This document shows positions 9,397 through 19,785 of a DNA stretch of 64,000 bases, in pieces (position 1 is the first letter of the stretch; every line of letters starts with the position of its first letter). Both the position numbers and the translations under genes were made by a program. This DNA comes from Shewanella aquimarina. GTDB lineage: Bacteria; Pseudomonadota; Gammaproteobacteria; Enterobacterales; Shewanellaceae. A model generated the notes under the pieces. It made no database searches. It was not told the DNA's origin and saw only the letters and a program-made list of their open reading frames with translations. Location: assembly GCF_023349185.1 (NCBI RefSeq), contig NZ_JAKIKY010000008.1:1-64000 (forward strand), given 5' to 3'.

Positions 9397-10641
9397 GTGG
9401 ATCACTTTCTTTATCAACAAGACGAGCTCCATGCCGAGCAATGTGCCGTTGCCGAACTCGCCAACACCTATGGCACCCCCCTTTATATCTATTCGCGCGC
9501 CACGTTAGAGCGTCACTGGCATGCCTTCGACAATGCGGTTGCCGACCATCCGCACATGATCTGCTATGCGGTGAAGGCCAACTCGAATCTGGCGGTGTTG
9601 AATGTGTTAGCCCGGCTGGGGAGTGGTTTCGATATAGTCTCCGGCGGCGAACTCGCTCGGGTATTAGAAGCAGGTGGAGAGGCGAGTAAGGTGGTCTTCT
9701 CCGGCGTCGGCAAGACGGTTGCCGAGATGGAGATGGCGCTGGAGGCGGGGATCTACTGTTTTAATGTCGAGTCGGCCGCCGAGCTTGAGCAGCTAAACGA
9801 GGTCGCCCTGAGGCTGGGTAAGGTCGCACCTGTGTCGCTACGGGTGAACCCTGATGTGGACGCCGGAACCCATCCCTATATTTCCACCGGTCTTAAAGAG
9901 AATAAGTTTGGCATCGCCATGGAAGAAGCCGAGGCGATCTTCCTGCGGGCCAATACATTAGCTGGCTTGGCGGTGAAGGGCGCCGATTGTCATATCGGTT
10001 CACAGCTAACCGAATTGCAACCCTTCCTCGATGCCATGGATCGTATGTTAGCCCTTATCGATCGTCTGGCAGAGCAGGGCGTTAAGATTGCTCATCTGGA
10101 TGTGGGCGGCGGCTTGGGCGTGACCTATGATGGTGAACAGCCGCCTGAGCCAAGTGCCTATGCCAGTGCCTTGCTGGCCAAGCTCGCGGGACGCGACCTG
10201 AAACTTATCTTCGAGCCGGGCCGCGCCATCGCCGCAAATGCCGGTATTTTTGTGACTCAGGTGCTCTATCTGAAAGAGAATGCCGATAAGAATTTTGCTC
10301 TAGTCGACGGTGCGATGAACGACCTGATCCGTCCTTCCTTGTATAGCGCCTGGCAGAAGATCATTCCCGTGGTTCCTCGCCCGGGTGAGACCCGTCATTA
10401 TGACGTGGTGGGCCCAGTGTGTGAGACTGGCGACTTCTTAGGTAAAGACAGGGCGCTCAATATCGCAGCAAACGATCTTCTAGCGGTGCGCTCGTCGGGC
10501 GCCTATGGCTTTACCATGGCATCAAATTATAACTCCCGTCCTCGCGCCGCCGAGGTGATGGTGGATGGCGATCGTCATTATTTGGTGAGAGAGCGAGAAA
10601 AAATCGCTCAATTGTGGCAAGGTGAACAACTCCTCCCTTAA
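9397..10641 (+). CDS. lysA: Diaminopimelate decarboxylase
   Basis: A 414-aa PLP enzyme (fold III, alanine-racemase-like barrel) that decarboxylates meso-diaminopimelate to L-lysine. The PLP lysine is in CYAVKANSNLAVL; other family marks are DVGGGLGVTYDG, FEPGRAI and the active-site CETGDFLG. The GTG start at 9397 follows AAGGA at 9 nt. Co-transcribed with lptM (5-nt gap) and with dapF downstream, so the last two steps around meso-DAP are encoded together. Confidence 0.97.
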   Translation: MDHFLYQQDELHAEQCAVAELANTYGTPLYIYSRATLERHWHAFDNAVADHPHMICYAVKANSNLAVLNVLARLGSGFDIVSGGELARVLEAGGEASKVVFSGVGKTVAEMEMALEAGIYCFNVESAAELEQLNEVALRLGKVAPVSLRVNPDVDAGTHPYISTGLKENKFGIAMEEAEAIFLRANTLAGLAVKGADCHIGSQLTELQPFLDAMDRMLALIDRLAEQGVKIAHLDVGGGLGVTYDGEQPPEPSAYASALLAKLAGRDLKLIFEPGRAIAANAGIFVTQVLYLKENADKNFALVDGAMNDLIRPSLYSAWQKIIPVVPRPGETRHYDVVGPVCETGDFLGKDRALNIAANDLLAVRSSGAYGFTMASNYNSRPRAAEVMVDGDRHYLVREREKIAQLWQGEQLLP

Positions 10642-10678
10642 GCAAGGGAGGCTGGTTATTTATTGAAGGAAAACACTT

Positions 10679-11518
10679 TTGATCCATTTCACCAAGATGC
10701 ATGGTTTAGGCAATGATTTTATGGTGGTCGATGGCGTGACGCAGAATGTCTATTTCTCGCCCGAGCAGATAAAGCGCTTAGCGGATCGCAATTTCGGCAT
10801 AGGTTTCGATCAGCTTCTGTTAGTGGAGCCGCCTTATGATCCTGACCTGGACTTTCATTATCGCATCTTCAATGCCGATGGTAGCGAAGTCGAACAGTGT
10901 GGTAACGGCGCGCGCTGTTTTGCTCGCTTCGTCAAGAGCAAGGGGCTGATCCATAAGCAGAAAATTAAGGTCAGCACCTCATCGGGAAAGATGACCTTGC
11001 GCCTCGAGCGTGACGGCAGCGTCACGGTCAATATGGGTATCCCTGTGCTAGAACCCAGTAAGATTCCTTTCAACGCCAAGAAGGCGGAAAAGACCTACCT
11101 GTTGCAGGCCGATATGCCTGAGGGGATGCAAACCTTCTTGTGTGGCGCCGTGTCTATGGGTAATCCCCACTGCGTGCTCGAGGTCGATGACGTGGCGAAT
11201 GCCGACGTCGAGCGGATCGGTGCCTTGCTGACCAAGCATGAGCGTTTCCCCAAGGGGGTGAACGTGGGGTTCATGCAGGTGGTCGATGCAAACCATATTA
11301 AACTTAGGGTATATGAGCGCGGCGCGGCCGAAACCTTGGCCTGTGGCAGCGGCGCCTGTGCGGCCGTGGTCGTGGGTCAGTTGCAAGGCAAGCTGGCCAG
11401 ACGCGTGCGGGTCGACCTGCCCGGTGGTAGCTTAACCATTAATTGGGAAGGCGAGGGTAAGCCCCTATGGATGACGGGGCCTGCTGAACATGTATACGAT
11501 GGACAGATACAGCAATGA
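10679..11518 (+). CDS. dapF: Diaminopimelate epimerase
   Basis: A 279-aa DapF interconverting LL- and meso-diaminopimelate for lysine and peptidoglycan. Both catalytic cysteines are in their usual motifs, QCGNGARC and ACGSGAC. The first codon is TTG (10679), preceded by GAAGGA at 8 nt; the N-terminus [14 protein letters not shown] is the normal one, so the rare start is genuine. It overlaps the DUF484 gene by 4 nt (ATGA). Confidence 0.97.
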   Translation: MIHFTKMHGLGNDFMVVDGVTQNVYFSPEQIKRLADRNFGIGFDQLLLVEPPYDPDLDFHYRIFNADGSEVEQCGNGARCFARFVKSKGLIHKQKIKVSTSSGKMTLRLERDGSVTVNMGIPVLEPSKIPFNAKKAEKTYLLQADMPEGMQTFLCGAVSMGNPHCVLEVDDVANADVERIGALLTKHERFPKGVNVGFMQVVDANHIKLRVYERGAAETLACGSGACAAVVVGQLQGKLARRVRVDLPGGSLTINWEGEGKPLWMTGPAEHVYDGQIQQ

Positions 11519-12153
11519 ATGATGCGATGAACAAAAAAGCCGAGTTGCCCTTCGATGAAGTCTTGATCCGCGAGTATTTGCTCGACAATCCCGACTTCTT
11601 CACCCGCTACCCAGAGTTGCTACTTGCGATGCGAATCCCCCATGAGCAGCGTGGTGCCGTCTCACTGGTGGAGCGTCGTCAGGAGATGCTGAGAGCCAGG
11701 GTGACGCAACTCGAAGAGGAGATCACCTCGCTACTGTCCATGGCCTCGCGTAACGAACAGATCTATATGTTCAATACCGCCTTGTCACTCAAGCTGTTGC
11801 AGGCCGAAGATCTGGGGGAATTAAGACAGATACTGTCGAGCGAGTTACAGCAGCAGTTTCAGTTTACCCATGTGCGGCTGATCACCGTCCATGATATCGA
11901 CAGTGAATTGTCCAATATCTGGAGTGAGCGCCTGAAACAGGGCTACTACTTCGGCCGTCTTACCCAGAACGAATCTAAGCGTCTGTTTGGCTGCGAGGTG
12001 GGCTCGGTGGCGCTGTCCCGCCTGTCACAGCAGTGTGGCCAGGTGATCTTTGCTATCGCCAGCCAAGACCCTATGCATTTCCATCCCGAAATGGATAACC
12101 TCTTGCTGGATCAGCTAAAACAGTTGCTCGATCACCTGCTACCTAAGTTGTGA
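11515..12153 (+). CDS. DUF484 family protein
   Basis: A 212-aa DUF484 protein (YigA-like), a GAF-like fold family found between dapF and xerC in gammaproteobacteria. Visible marks are the opening FLLDNPDFF-like segment ([16 protein letters not shown]), followed by ISLVERRQ-type sequence ([15 protein letters not shown]) and a coiled-coil stretch (about residues 45-70). Biochemical function is unknown to me. Coupled to dapF by a 4-nt overlap and 7 nt from xerC. An internal ATG four codons on is an alternative start. Confidence 0.85.
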   Translation: MNDAMNKKAELPFDEVLIREYLLDNPDFFTRYPELLLAMRIPHEQRGAVSLVERRQEMLRARVTQLEEEITSLLSMASRNEQIYMFNTALSLKLLQAEDLGELRQILSSELQQQFQFTHVRLITVHDIDSELSNIWSERLKQGYYFGRLTQNESKRLFGCEVGSVALSRLSQQCGQVIFAIASQDPMHFHPEMDNLLLDQLKQLLDHLLPKL

Positions 12154-12160
12154 TATCGCT

Positions 12161-13054
12161 ATGTCAGTCGACTGGGTGAAGGAATTTGTCTCTTATTTGG
12201 CGAACGAGCGGCAGCTCTCTCCCCACACGGTCAGAAATTATCGCTTCGAGCTCGACCGGGTTGGCGAGCTCTTACCTCAAGATCTTGCCTGGGGCGAGGT
12301 GAGTGACGAGCAGCTGCAAGCCGTGCTCAATAAGCTGCACCGTAAGGGGCTCGGGCCTCGCTCCATCGCCCTGACGCTTTCGGCCCTTAAGCAGTTTTGT
12401 CACTATCTGCTGCAAGAGGGCTATATCAGTAAAGATCCCAGCCTTAACCTCTGCGCCCCCAAGCAGCAAAAGCCCCTGCCTAAGAACATGGATCTCGACT
12501 CTGTGACCCATCTTCTGGCTATCGAGGGGGACGATCCTTTAGCGCTGCGAGACAAGGCGATCATGGAGCTGTTCTACTCTTCTGGCTTGCGCCTGGCGGA
12601 GTTGGCGGCCCTGGATACCCGGGATATTGCCAGCGGTGAGCATCAGGTGAAAGTCATGGGTAAGGGCAGCAAGGAGCGTATCGTGCCCATAGGTAGCATG
12701 GCGCTGACTGCCATCGACGACTGGCTCAAGGTGCGAGCAAGCCTGCCCTGTGAGGACGATGCCCTGTTTGTGACCGCCAAGGGTAAACGCCTCGCCCACC
12801 GAAGCATTCAGGCCAGGCTAAACAAGTGGGGTCAGCAGCAGGGGTTAAACGCCCGGGTGCATCCCCACAAACTGCGTCACTCCTTTGCGACTCACATGCT
12901 GGAATCCAGTGCCGATCTCAGGGCGGTGCAGGAACTGCTTGGCCACGCCAATCTGTCGACGACTCAGGTCTACACCAGCCTGGATTTTCAACATCTTGCC
13001 AAGGTCTATGACGGCGCTCACCCTAGAGCCAAGAAGCGAGGTGGCAATGGTTAG
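12161..13054 (+). CDS. xerC: Tyrosine recombinase XerC
   Basis: A 297-aa tyrosine recombinase that with XerD resolves chromosome dimers at dif. An N-terminal SAM-like core-binding domain (about residues 1-90) precedes the catalytic domain with the usual R-K-H-R-H-Y set, seen in SGLRLAEL (Arg), the beta-hairpin Lys in [22 protein letters not shown] (His, Arg), [10 protein letters not shown] (His) and TQVYTSLDF (Tyr nucleophile). The chromosomal dapF-DUF484-xerC context makes this the housekeeping Xer enzyme and not an integron or phage integrase. Confidence 0.96.
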   Translation: MSVDWVKEFVSYLANERQLSPHTVRNYRFELDRVGELLPQDLAWGEVSDEQLQAVLNKLHRKGLGPRSIALTLSALKQFCHYLLQEGYISKDPSLNLCAPKQQKPLPKNMDLDSVTHLLAIEGDDPLALRDKAIMELFYSSGLRLAELAALDTRDIASGEHQVKVMGKGSKERIVPIGSMALTAIDDWLKVRASLPCEDDALFVTAKGKRLAHRSIQARLNKWGQQQGLNARVHPHKLRHSFATHMLESSADLRAVQELLGHANLSTTQVYTSLDFQHLAKVYDGAHPRAKKRGGNG

Positions 13055-13769
13055 TGTGGCCATAGGTCTGCGCCCCTTCAAGGCGATCAGCTTCGACCTG
13101 GACGATACCCTGTATGACAATCGGCCCATCATCATGGCGGCCGAGAGGCGCCTGCTGAGCTACCTGGCCGAGAAGCATCCGGTAACCCAAGATTGGGGCC
13201 TGGATGACTGGCAGGCCTTGAAGCGTCAGCTTATCCAGCAAACGCCCATGCTGGCACATGACACCTCGGCCGCGCGTCTGGCGACGCTGGAGCAGGGATT
13301 GATGACCTTAGGTTATGCCAGCAAGACCGCAGCAGAGGCAGCGCAGCAGGCCTTAGCCTACTTTGTGGAGCAGCGCTCCGATTTTACCGTTGCGCCCGAG
13401 ATCATCGCCAAGCTCACTCGTCTGGCGCGGCATTATCCCTTGGTTGGCATCACCAATGGCAATGTCGATGCCCAGCGGATTGGACTGGGTGAGGTGCTGG
13501 AGTTTGTCCTGCACCCAGGCAATGGCACCCGCATGAAACCCTATCCCGATATGTTCTATCAGGCCTGTCATCGGCTCGATATCGATTGTGAGCAGCTCTT
13601 GCACCTGGGCGATAGCTTTAAGGCCGATGTTCAGGGAGCACGCCGAGCGGGGTGTCAATCTGCCTGGCTCAACCCTGCGGTCGGGAGAGAGCCACAGAAA
13701 AACGCCCAGGGGCAACTTCCTCATATTACCTGTAGCACTTTGGACGTTCTCCTAGCGCTTATTGACTAG
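13047..13769 (+). CDS. HAD-superfamily hydrolase, YigB-like (FMN phosphatase family)
   Basis: A 240-aa haloacid-dehalogenase phosphatase of the YigB type. Motif I is [10 protein letters not shown], motif II lies in VGITNGN, and motif III/IV in [15 protein letters not shown]. coli YigB is active on FMN and other phosphates, which suggests a role in flavin metabolism, but the substrate here is inferred. The ATG at 13047 with GAGG upstream overlaps the xerC stop by 8 nt, the same arrangement as xerC-yigB in E. coli. A longer frame running back into xerC is not used. Confidence 0.88.
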   Translation: MVSVAIGLRPFKAISFDLDDTLYDNRPIIMAAERRLLSYLAEKHPVTQDWGLDDWQALKRQLIQQTPMLAHDTSAARLATLEQGLMTLGYASKTAAEAAQQALAYFVEQRSDFTVAPEIIAKLTRLARHYPLVGITNGNVDAQRIGLGEVLEFVLHPGNGTRMKPYPDMFYQACHRLDIDCEQLLHLGDSFKADVQGARRAGCQSAWLNPAVGREPQKNAQGQLPHITCSTLDVLLALID

Positions 13770-13862
13770 GGCACTTATTTATACTTTTTAGCTAAGCGTC
13801 ACAGTCCATTAATCTCATTTCCTCTATTGTCAGCGCTATCATTTCAAGGATAGAGAGGACTC

Positions 13863-14438
13863 ATGCGTACAAGGTTACTTCCCCTATTGCTGCTGGCGTG
13901 GACAACGCCGGTGTTTGCCCATGGCATCACTCATGGTGCCGGCTTTATGACAGGCTTTAATCATCCCGTATTGGGCTTTGACCACCTCTTGGCCATGCTT
14001 AGCGTGGGCCTGTTGAGTACTCAGCTGGGTGGGCGAGCGATCTGGACCGTACCGCTGGCCTTCATGGCCTTCATGTTAGTGGGTGGCATCTTAGGACTCT
14101 ATGGGGTAGAGCTGCCACTGGTAGAGTTGGGAATTGCCTTGTCTGTATTGCTGCTTGGTCTGGCTATCGCCTTGGGTCGACAGATTCCGCTGCTACTTGC
14201 CATGGGATTTGTGGGGCTGTTTGCCATCTTTCATGGTCATGCTCACGGCGCCGAGATGCCGGCCTTAGCCAGCCCGGTGCTCTATGCGTTAGGTTTCCTC
14301 ACGGGAACCGCTGTGATCCATCTGCTCGGTGTGGCGCTGGGTATCATAATGCAGCACCTGAGTCGCAAGCTGCCGCTTCTGCGCCTTAGTGGTGGTGTGA
14401 TCGCCTTGGTCGGTGGCTATCTGATTGTCGGCATCTAG
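13863..14438 (+). CDS. hupE: HupE/UreJ-family membrane protein (putative Ni/Co transporter)
   Basis: A 191-aa protein with a signal peptide (residues 1 to about 19, ending VFA) and about six membrane helices. The family signature HPVLGFDHLLAM at the N-terminus of the mature protein carries the His/Asp residues implicated in nickel binding, and a second His-rich segment FHGHAHGAEMP is in the middle. HupE/UreJ proteins act as secondary nickel or cobalt permeases, usually beside hydrogenase or urease genes. Neither is nearby here, so the physiological metal is uncertain. It appears to be a single-gene unit. Confidence 0.8.
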   Translation: MRTRLLPLLLLAWTTPVFAHGITHGAGFMTGFNHPVLGFDHLLAMLSVGLLSTQLGGRAIWTVPLAFMAFMLVGGILGLYGVELPLVELGIALSVLLLGLAIALGRQIPLLLAMGFVGLFAIFHGHAHGAEMPALASPVLYALGFLTGTAVIHLLGVALGIIMQHLSRKLPLLRLSGGVIALVGGYLIVGI

Positions 14439-14534
14439 GGCCCGATTGGATAGGGGCGCTAGTTGCTGCGCCCCTTCTCTTGCTAAGTGATAGATAAATA
14501 AGCTTTAAATAGCTAATTGTTGAATGGCTATGTT

Positions 14535-15251
14535 TTAAATCGCTAGGGTCTTAGGGAAGAGGATGTTGTTCTCGATATGTATGTGCTGCTGCAGATCGGC
14601 GACAAACTCTTTCAGGGTGGCGTAGCAGATGCGCCAAGTGGTGCAGGCGTGGGCCGGCGGCGTGAAGTCGTTGGTGAGGGCTCTCAGGCGCTCGACGATC
14701 TCGCTGGCCTCATCATGCTCATGTTCCATCGCGTTGATGGGGTTTCCTATGTGACCAAAGCAGCCGCTGACCTGTTCGCCATTGGCCATGGCGCGGATGG
14801 CCGGGAAGAGGATCTGTTCCTCCTTCATCAGGTGGGGCATGAGATCTTCTATCAGGGCACGCACCCAACCCGCAAAGGGTTTTATCTCGTCATAATGTTC
14901 GCCATGGGCGCGCACCATCTTCTGGCTATATTCGATTAGCAGGGGGGCTTTATCACGAACATAGTCATGGTGGGTCGCCTCGATATAGTCGATCAACTCG
15001 ACTAGGGGGAGTTGATTCAGGCTATCTTCCTGCATCCCTTCAGCCTTAACAGCCTGGAGCGCCGCCTCTACCTCTACCAGTGCTATGCCTGCTCGATCAC
15101 AGGCCTTTGCCAGGGTGCGCTTGCCGCCACAGCAGAAATCGATGCCAAATTGGCTAAATACATGGGCACGGCGAAAGTCGCCAGCCACTAAGCTGCCAAC
15201 CGTCTCGTCGGCAAATTCTGAGGCCAGTGGGGACTGTGTAGATAAAGACAT
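14535..15251 (-). CDS. ric: Iron-sulfur cluster repair di-iron protein (RIC/YtfE/ScdA)
   Basis: A 238-aa hemerythrin-like di-iron protein that repairs nitrosatively or oxidatively damaged Fe-S clusters. The N-terminal ScdA domain has the diagnostic FGIDFCCGGKRTL. The di-iron His/Glu ligands are spread through IEATHHDYV, RAHGEHYDEI, HLMKEEQILFP, MEHEHDEASE and HIHIENNILFP. The ATG at 15251 has GGAG 5 nt upstream. In related bacteria the gene is under the NO sensor NsrR. It stands alone, facing away from fis. Confidence 0.93.
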   Translation of the reverse strand: MSLSTQSPLASEFADETVGSLVAGDFRRAHVFSQFGIDFCCGGKRTLAKACDRAGIALVEVEAALQAVKAEGMQEDSLNQLPLVELIDYIEATHHDYVRDKAPLLIEYSQKMVRAHGEHYDEIKPFAGWVRALIEDLMPHLMKEEQILFPAIRAMANGEQVSGCFGHIGNPINAMEHEHDEASEIVERLRALTNDFTPPAHACTTWRICYATLKEFVADLQQHIHIENNILFPKTLAI

Positions 15252-15263
15252 GGTGACTCCAAT

Positions 15264-15283
15264 ATTAAAAAGATATATTTAAT
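15264..15283. promoter_or_regulatory. AT-rich inverted repeat upstream of ric (possible NsrR-type operator)
   Basis: ATTAAA-aagatata-TTTAAT lies 13 bp upstream of the ric start. It contains AAGATATATTT, which resembles one NsrR half-site, but the second half is weak. NO-responsive control is plausible for ric; the site itself is only suggestive. Confidence 0.25.
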
Positions 15284-15452
15284 AAGCGTGTTTTGATGGT
15301 AGAGAGATTGCCGATTAAATTCAACGTAAACTTGAGTAATTTAGTCGGGTTTGTTGAGGCAGATCATGATTTGTGCGCTAAGGCGCTAGCACGAGATGGT
15401 GGAATAGAATGAAGGCTCGTACGGTTGGGCTTGCATTAAGTGGCTGAAAGCA

Positions 15453-15484
15453 AAACGGGCTCACCATTGCTGGTGAGCCCGTTT
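15453..15484 (-). terminator. Terminator downstream of fis
   Basis: A 13-bp stem AAACGGGCTCACC/GGTGAGCCCGTTT with a 6-nt loop sits 23 bp beyond the fis stop. The minus strand ends in a short TTTTG run. It could also serve transcription arriving from the other side. The remainder of 15284-15452 shows no gene. Confidence 0.7.
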
Positions 15485-15506
15485 AATACAGCTAACTAAG
15501 AAGGTC

Positions 15507-16798
<1,292 letters not shown>

Positions 16799-16921
16799 TA
16801 ATCATTACACCTTGCGCTTCAAAGGGGCGCTATAGTACGCCTTTTTCAAGCCGGTGAAAAGGTCAATAAATGACCTGAGAGCAACTTTTTTGCTTGACTT
16901 TTGCGAGCTGAGAAGTCTGTG

Positions 16922-16937
16922 GCGGCCTTGCGGCCGC
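16922..16937 (-). terminator. GC-rich hairpin just past prmA
   Basis: GCGGCC-ttgc-GGCCGC lies 12 bp beyond the prmA stop on the minus strand. There is no T-run, so it may stabilise or weakly terminate the prmA transcript. Confidence 0.3.
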
Positions 16938-16949
16938 TGGCTTTTACCC

Positions 16950-17831
16950 CTATTTGCGTCTGCCTGTCAAGCGGCTCCAATCTTCTTTGTGAGCTGGTGC
17001 GTCCATGTCGAACCACTGGGCATAATGCTGGCTGATCTCGTCGGCTTGTTCCTTTAACAGACCAGAGAGTGCGAGCAAGCCGCCCGGTTGTACTTTTTCG
17101 GCGATCAGCGGAGCCAGTTCGCGTAGCGGGCCGGCAAGGATGTTGGCAACCAGGACTTCCGCCTTAAGGTCGGCCGGTTGGTCCTCTGGCAGATACAAGG
17201 CTAACTTGTCGGCCACATGGTTACGTTCGGCGTTAGCCTTAGAAGCCTCGATCGCCTGGTAGTCGATGTCGATACCGGTAACCTTGGCGGCGCCCAGCTT
17301 GAGCGCTGCGACGGCGAGAATGCCTGAACCACAGCCAAAATCGATCGCCTCTTTATCTTTTAGGTCCAGGCTGTCCAACCATTCGAGGCACAGGGCCGTG
17401 GTTGGGTGGGTGCCGGTACCGAAGGCTAGGCCGGGATCCAGCATGACGTTGACTGCGTCTGGGTCGGGGACTTCGCGCCAGCTTGGGCAGATCCATAGGC
17501 GACGACCAAATTGAATGGGGTGGAAGTTGTCCATCCACTCTCTTTCCCAGTCTTTGTCTTCGACCTGTTCTATCTTGTGGCTAAAGTCTGCGCCTAAATA
17601 AGGCTGTAGCTTAAGCATCTCCACCACAGGCGCCAGATCATAGTCTGCCTCGAACAGGGCGGTGATCACCGTATGGCTCCATAGCGGAGTCTCGCCCAGG
17701 TTAGGCTCGTAGATCGGAGTGTCTTTACCATCTTCGTAGGTGATCGACAGCGAACCCAGCTCCATCAGCATGTCGCTGAGTTGCTCGGCGTGTTGGTTAT
17801 CTGTGTCTATCTTTAACTGGATCCAGGCCAT
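16950..17831 (-). CDS. prmA: Ribosomal protein L11 methyltransferase
   Basis: A 293-aa SAM-dependent methyltransferase that trimethylates ribosomal protein L11. An N-terminal substrate-recognition domain (about residues 1-95, [19 protein letters not shown]) precedes the Rossmann domain with the SAM-binding loop [20 protein letters not shown] (cut here to the core [10 protein letters not shown]) and the upstream [13 protein letters not shown]. Length equals E. coli PrmA (293). Same orientation as dusB-fis, separated by 151 nt. Confidence 0.97.
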   Translation of the reverse strand: MAWIQLKIDTDNQHAEQLSDMLMELGSLSITYEDGKDTPIYEPNLGETPLWSHTVITALFEADYDLAPVVEMLKLQPYLGADFSHKIEQVEDKDWEREWMDNFHPIQFGRRLWICPSWREVPDPDAVNVMLDPGLAFGTGTHPTTALCLEWLDSLDLKDKEAIDFGCGSGILAVAALKLGAAKVTGIDIDYQAIEASKANAERNHVADKLALYLPEDQPADLKAEVLVANILAGPLRELAPLIAEKVQPGGLLALSGLLKEQADEISQHYAQWFDMDAPAHKEDWSRLTGRRK

Positions 17832-18065
17832 GGGATCTTCTCTCTAAGGTCAATATAAGTTCAATAATGGCCCTATTGTAAACCAAGCCTAAGGCAAAGG
17901 CCGAGGAATCTGTGCTGAAACTGAGATTTGAGGGAATTAGCATCTAAATTCAATTGGTTATTTTTACCGATTTGTCATTGATTGTATTGTTTGAAATGGT
18001 TGTTTAAATTACTGATTAATAGTGGGTAATTGGTTTTACCTTTGTTTTGTTGTTGGCATATTGTT

Positions 18066-18081
18066 TGTGATCGGCGTCAAA
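18066..18081. promoter_or_regulatory. Putative CRP site upstream of the frd cluster
   Basis: TGTGA-tcggcg-TCAAA matches TGTGA-N6-TCACA at 9 of 10 positions and lies about 108 bp before the first frdC. In Shewanella, CRP rather than FNR is the main activator of anaerobic respiration genes, which fits. The surrounding prmA-frdC gap (17832-18188) holds no gene. Confidence 0.5.
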
Positions 18082-18188
18082 TGTTCCACCTTGGCATGGT
18101 GAGGTGTCTCACGCTTTTTAGGCATCCGTATAGGCAGCTCAAAACTTGTTGGTATGGTGTAGATCCCGACACTAGGCGCAGAAAGATC

Positions 18189-18911
18189 ATGAAGGTTAAC
18201 AGCTTGCAGTACCAACACACACATTACGCTGCTTTGGGCAGTCCCTGGTCGGCCAAGGCTGACAGAATACAGAGTGCCACCGGCATCTTATTGGGATGTT
18301 TCTTGTTGGCGCATCTGCACTTCGAGTCGAGCATCCTCTTCGGTAAAGAGACCTTCTATCAGGTGGTGCAGTTTCTCGAAGGCGGCATGTTTAGCAGTGA
18401 TGGCCATGGCATGCCGATAGTGACCAAGGTATTTTCCATTTTTATCATGGTGGTGGTGATGCTGCATGCGGCGGTGGCTCTGCGTCGCTTCCCGGCGCAG
18501 CTGGGTCAATGGCGCGCGTTGCGTAATCACATGCAGGGGATTAAACATAAGGATAGCCATGCCTGGTTCTGGCAGTTGGTCACGGGCTTCATCCTGTTCT
18601 TCCTGGCGCCTGTGCATATCTTTACCATGATCACCAACCCTGAAATTGGTCCGCACCTGTCGGCCGAACGCGTCTATCACGCCAATGCCTGGCTGCTGTA
18701 TGCCCTGTTGCTGCCCGCCGTGGTAGTGCACGCCATGATCGGCCTGTACCGGGTGGCGGTGAAGTGGGGGCTGATCCGTCACCGTAAGGGACTGAGAAAG
18801 GCGATCAAGGTCTTGATCATCTATCTGATGACGCTAGGGATCCTCAGCCTTATCTCTTACATCATGATTGGCAGATCACTGGTGTTGCCAATTACGCCGT
18901 TTGTGCCTTAA
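18189..18911 (+). CDS. frdC: Dihaem cytochrome b subunit of quinol:fumarate reductase, first paralogue
   Basis: A 240-aa five-helix membrane anchor of the Wolinella-type (class B) fumarate reductase/succinate dehydrogenase family. The four axial histidines for two b haems are visible: H42 (LLAHLHFESS), H93 (VMLHAAVALRRFP), H143 (FLAPVHIFTMI) and H181 (VVVHAMIGLYRVAVKWG). Two residues before H181 there is Val179, where the Wolinella protein and the next gene have Glu (Glu180 in Wolinella, from memory, the key residue of the proton E-pathway). I use the ATG at 18189; an open frame extends upstream to 18030 but is not family-like. Start of the frd gene cluster. Confidence 0.88.
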   Translation: MKVNSLQYQHTHYAALGSPWSAKADRIQSATGILLGCFLLAHLHFESSILFGKETFYQVVQFLEGGMFSSDGHGMPIVTKVFSIFIMVVVMLHAAVALRRFPAQLGQWRALRNHMQGIKHKDSHAWFWQLVTGFILFFLAPVHIFTMITNPEIGPHLSAERVYHANAWLLYALLLPAVVVHAMIGLYRVAVKWGLIRHRKGLRKAIKVLIIYLMTLGILSLISYIMIGRSLVLPITPFVP

Positions 18912-18960
18912 CTGTGTAGGCGCGAGATAGATTAGCAAATTGTAAAGTATAGGGTTTTGT

Positions 18961-18976
18961 TTTGATCTATCTCACG
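18961..18976. promoter_or_regulatory. Putative CRP site between the two frdC genes
   Basis: TTTGA-tctatc-TCACG matches TGTGA-N6-TCACA at 8 of 10 positions, 91 bp before the second frdC. It suggests that the second frdC-frdA-frdB may have its own promoter, separate from the first paralogue. Confidence 0.45.
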
Positions 18977-19066
18977 GTTTTTGTTGGGTTTGTGAGCGAC
19001 ATTAAGGCTAACTATTTTTAGCTTTTGCACTGTCTTGCCCTTATCCCACTATTCACAGGAGTGCCT

Positions 19067-19738
19067 ATGTCGCTGGCGAAGAAAAATAATAATGTAAGCG
19101 GTTGGCTCGATATGAGTCAGAGTGTCTCGGGCGTCATCTTGGCGCTGTTTCTCTGGACACATCTGGTATTGGTTTCCTCGATCCTCCTGGGAGCCGATGC
19201 CATGACCTTTGTGGCGCGCACCATGGAGCTGAGTTTTCTCAGCGCCGATGGTCATGGCTATCCCTGGGTGGTGTCAGGCATCGCCATCATAGTGGCGCTA
19301 TTGGCCTTGATACATGTCTTGGTCGCGGTTCACAAGATGCCACTGAACCTGCAGCAGCAGCGGGCGCTACGTCAGCAGATGAGCGTGATCCACCACGACG
19401 ATACCAAGCTGTGGGTGTGGCAGGCGATCACCGGAGTGGGCATCTTCCTGCTCTTGCCTGTGCATCTGTGGTTGATCGGTAGTGCACCGGAAACCATAGG
19501 CCCGATCGGCAGCGCCGATCGTATCTGGAACCAAGGGGTTTGGATGGTCTATCTGCCGCTGCTCCTGTGTGTCGAGTTACATGCCGCCATCGGCATCTAT
19601 CGTGTGGCTATCAAGTGGGGAGCAAAACGCGCCATCGATGCCCGCGCCCGAATTAGAAAAATAAAAACCATAGTGAGTGTGGTGTTTGTGGTCATAGGTC
19701 TGGCGTCTCTGCTCGCCTTCCTGCCCTACGCCAGCTAA
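19067..19738 (+). CDS. frdC: Dihaem cytochrome b subunit of quinol:fumarate reductase, second paralogue
   Basis: A 223-aa FrdC-type subunit, clearly a paralogue of its upstream neighbour. Haem ligands are H32 (LWTHLVLVSSILLG), H83 (LIHVLVAVHKMP), H133 (LLLPVHLWLIG) and H172 (VELHAAIGIYRVAIKWG). Glu170, two before H172, is retained, as is an acidic residue in the SADGHG loop near the expected quinol site. The ATG at 19067 follows CAGGAG. With 47 nt to frdA, this is the more likely canonical partner of FrdAB. Confidence 0.9.
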   Translation: MSLAKKNNNVSGWLDMSQSVSGVILALFLWTHLVLVSSILLGADAMTFVARTMELSFLSADGHGYPWVVSGIAIIVALLALIHVLVAVHKMPLNLQQQRALRQQMSVIHHDDTKLWVWQAITGVGIFLLLPVHLWLIGSAPETIGPIGSADRIWNQGVWMVYLPLLLCVELHAAIGIYRVAIKWGAKRAIDARARIRKIKTIVSVVFVVIGLASLLAFLPYAS

Positions 19739-19785
19739 TCACTTAGAAGCTAAATTTGATCTCTTATCCCTCGTAAGGAGCAAGT

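Noticed and set aside
12885-13046. Extension of the HAD phosphatase gene back into xerC
   Set aside because: The extra 54 codons are xerC read in another frame; the ATG at 13047 has a Shine-Dalgarno and gives the family N-terminus.
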